DNA of 64,000 nucleotides from contig JAKJXP020000013.1 in NCBI GenBank assembly GCA_022225965.2, positions 124,001 through 188,000 of the forward strand. Direction: 5' to 3'. Both the position numbers and the translations under genes were made by a program. Below, piece by piece: positions 62,618 to 64,000 of this stretch (position 1 is its first letter; each line of letters begins with the position of its first letter). The notes under the pieces are model-generated. The model had not been told where the DNA came from. It made no database searches and saw nothing but the letters and a program-made list of their open reading frames with translations. This DNA comes from Diatrype stigma. Its lineage: Eukaryota; Ascomycota; Sordariomycetes; Xylariales; Diatrypaceae.

Positions 62618-63115
62618 TTGCTGACCTTGGCCATTTACGCATCATCCACTTCACCGTACCACTGCCAATCGATACTGGCCTTTTCGCCTTTATCGTTCCC
62701 ACTTGTGCTCAACCAACTCATGAAATAACGGAAGTAGGTAAGTTGAAATGTTTTACTTCTCATTTTTGCACAAAAGGAACTTCATTGCCGTTCGGCTGTA
62801 TTACTCTACCACTTCCATCTTCTTCCTCTGCTCACTCACCACCATCTTCTCGTGCCTATCCTGACTTGTCCATCTCTTACCTAGGTACTTAAGTATGTAG
62901 ACGATGTGCTCTCTCTCCCCTCTTTTCTACTCGGGTCGCGACGACAGCTTCATTCGATGTTTGGTAGCGCAAGTCGTCCCCCCCTTTTCGAGCGTATGTA
63001 CAAATGTCCCCTGTGGTTTTAGAGGCATATGTAGGCGATAAGTCTGCCCAGGTATGTAAGTAGGTATCCAGTAGGCGAGAAGGTCCCGTCTATCCCGTTG
63101 GCACATTTGCACACG

Positions 63116-63141
63116 CCCTCCCCCCTCCCCCCTCCCCTCCC
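63116..63141 (-). other. G-quadruplex-capable tract on the minus strand
   Basis: On the plus strand, five runs of three or more C are separated by single T residues. The minus strand thus has five G-runs with one-base loops, a strong quadruplex pattern by sequence alone. Confidence 0.7.
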
Positions 63142-63267
63142 GTTGCTGTCTATGCAATTTCGAAAAGCTTCACCTCTGGAAATCAAGCCGAGTCCTCACA
63201 AGACTCATGGTATAGTGAGTAGTGTAGCAGTAGTAGTGCAACATAGAATCAGGGGAATCCATCAGCC

Positions 63268-63310
63268 CCATCCATCCTTCCGTACTACCATCCATCCATC
63301 CACCCATCCA
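63268..63310. repeat. CCAT microsatellite (interrupted)
   Basis: Several CCAT copies in two blocks separated by about ten other bases. Confidence 0.8.
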
Positions 63311-63779
63311 AAATGGAAACTTCAAAAAGACGTCGCAAAGGATACAACGGCCAGCCAGCCAGGCCAAGCCAATCCGTCCGTACACTCACCCAACACCGAC
63401 CGAGCCAAGTAAGTGGAAACTTGGCACAAACCAGCCCTGAAAAACCAGCCTTGTTGTTGCCTACCAGCCCGCCCCTCGATCCGTAATCGCGTCAAAGAGT
63501 AAAGGGGCGAGAAAGCCCATGCTTCGCAACTAAAAGGGACATGCAAGCATGGAAGTATAAAAAGATGTGATGTGAATATATGCAAATGTCGACTTGTAGG
63601 TATGGCATACGCGGGAAGAGGAAAACAAAAACATCATGAACCTCGTTATTATGTATCCGGTAGTAGAAGTATGTTGCTAACGCCAAAATCCCATATGCAC
63701 CAGAGCGCCGTACGCCAAGAACCGGAGGGAGATGACCAAAGCGACTACCGCAGGGGATGCAGAGAAACCTGGGAACGTC

Positions 63780-64000
63780 CTAGTAAGTCTCTCCTAGGTC
63801 ACTTAATTTCCTGGCTCTACCGCCGTCTCTGGACAGACCACCGCTAGTGCGCCTGACCGCATGAGACGACGTCGATGCCGATGCTGCTGACGCTCCTCCG
63901 CTCATACGCCTGGGCAGCGGGATCGCACTAGGTCCCGGAATGCTGCTGGTAGAGCTGTCTGGATCGAATTTGCTGTAGGTCCCCCTCCGGCTCGGTGTTC
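63780..64000 (-). CDS. C-terminal end of a gene running off the right edge
   Basis: The minus strand has an open frame from the window edge to a TAG at 63780-63782. It contains 73 codons with no ATG start needed, because the gene continues beyond the window. The peptide is Ser/Arg/Gly-rich and looks like a disordered tail: RRGTYSKFDPDSSTSSIPG, IPLPRRMSGGASAASASTSS, and a C terminus RKLSDLGETY. The alternation of Ser/Arg phosphosite-like motifs (RRMS, RRTS, RKLS) is seen directly. Family and function cannot be told from this part. It could also be a chance frame, but composition and the repeated R-x-S sites argue for coding. Confidence 0.5.
   Translation of the reverse strand, partial: TPSRRGTYSKFDPDSSTSSIPGPSAIPLPRRMSGGASAASASTSSHAVRRTSGGLSRDGGRARKLSDLGETY

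Larger units (their letters stand above)
62186..63779. other. Mostly gene-free interval with repeats
   Basis: It may include further 5' exons of the coiled-coil gene near 62.2 kb. It contains the CCATCGCAGC minisatellite, the C-rich tract at 63116 and a CCAT microsatellite, listed separately. Its right end should hold the 3' untranslated region of the gene that runs off the right edge. Confidence 0.45.

Overview
The window looks like nuclear DNA of a filamentous ascomycete (Pezizomycotina, most likely Sordariomycetes; the class is an inference). The supported genes have short GT...AG introns, mostly 55 to 123 bases, with CTRAC-type branch points. They belong to families typical of these fungi: a HET-domain protein, a fungal rhodopsin-domain membrane protein, a GT32 glycosyltransferase, a secreted S10 carboxypeptidase, a calpain with a charged tail, and an O-methyltransferase. 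Nothing viral or bacterial was seen, and no tRNA or rRNA gene was found by eye.

Layout. 1-24 kb is nearly gene-free: one HET-domain gene (2.6-4.7 kb, minus strand) sits in DNA with short repeats and no other supported gene. 24-27.5 kb holds a glycogen-targeting regulatory subunit of protein phosphatase 1, with a long leader that seems to contain an intron. 29.7-39.3 kb is an accessory-looking run: a secreted serine carboxypeptidase, a secreted protein of unknown function, an unknown cytosolic-looking protein, a signal-peptide plus single-span membrane protein with an apparent one-base frameshift, a GT32 glycosyltransferase, and the decayed C-terminal part of an MFS sugar transporter. 39.3-43.9 kb is repeat-rich and gene-free. 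43.9-49.1 kb holds a 1036-residue calpain-like protease and a manganese-type superoxide dismutase with no mitochondrial presequence. 52.3-53.7 kb holds a SAM-dependent O-methyltransferase, 56.5-57.8 kb a seven-helix rhodopsin-domain protein, and 59.8-60.1 kb a three-exon, 69-residue secreted cysteine-containing protein. A small coiled-coil gene of uncertain 5' end lies near 62 kb. The C-terminal end of a further gene runs off the right edge on the minus strand.

How the genes fit together. I see no operon-like or single-pathway cluster. The lone methyltransferase has no polyketide synthase, NRPS or terpene synthase beside it in this window. Several products act at the cell surface or in the secretory pathway (carboxypeptidase, two secreted unknowns, the single-span protein, GT32, rhodopsin-domain protein, transporter remnant), but co-location is the only link between them. 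Exon boundaries were derived by hand from splice consensus and reading-frame continuity, and each stated model closes in frame except the flagged frameshift. I found no convincing new system. The points most worth a check are the frameshifted surface protein, the transporter pseudogene, the presequence-less SOD, the small secreted protein, the leader intron of the phosphatase-subunit gene, and the recurrent TACCTAGGTA-type palindromes confined to gene-free DNA.
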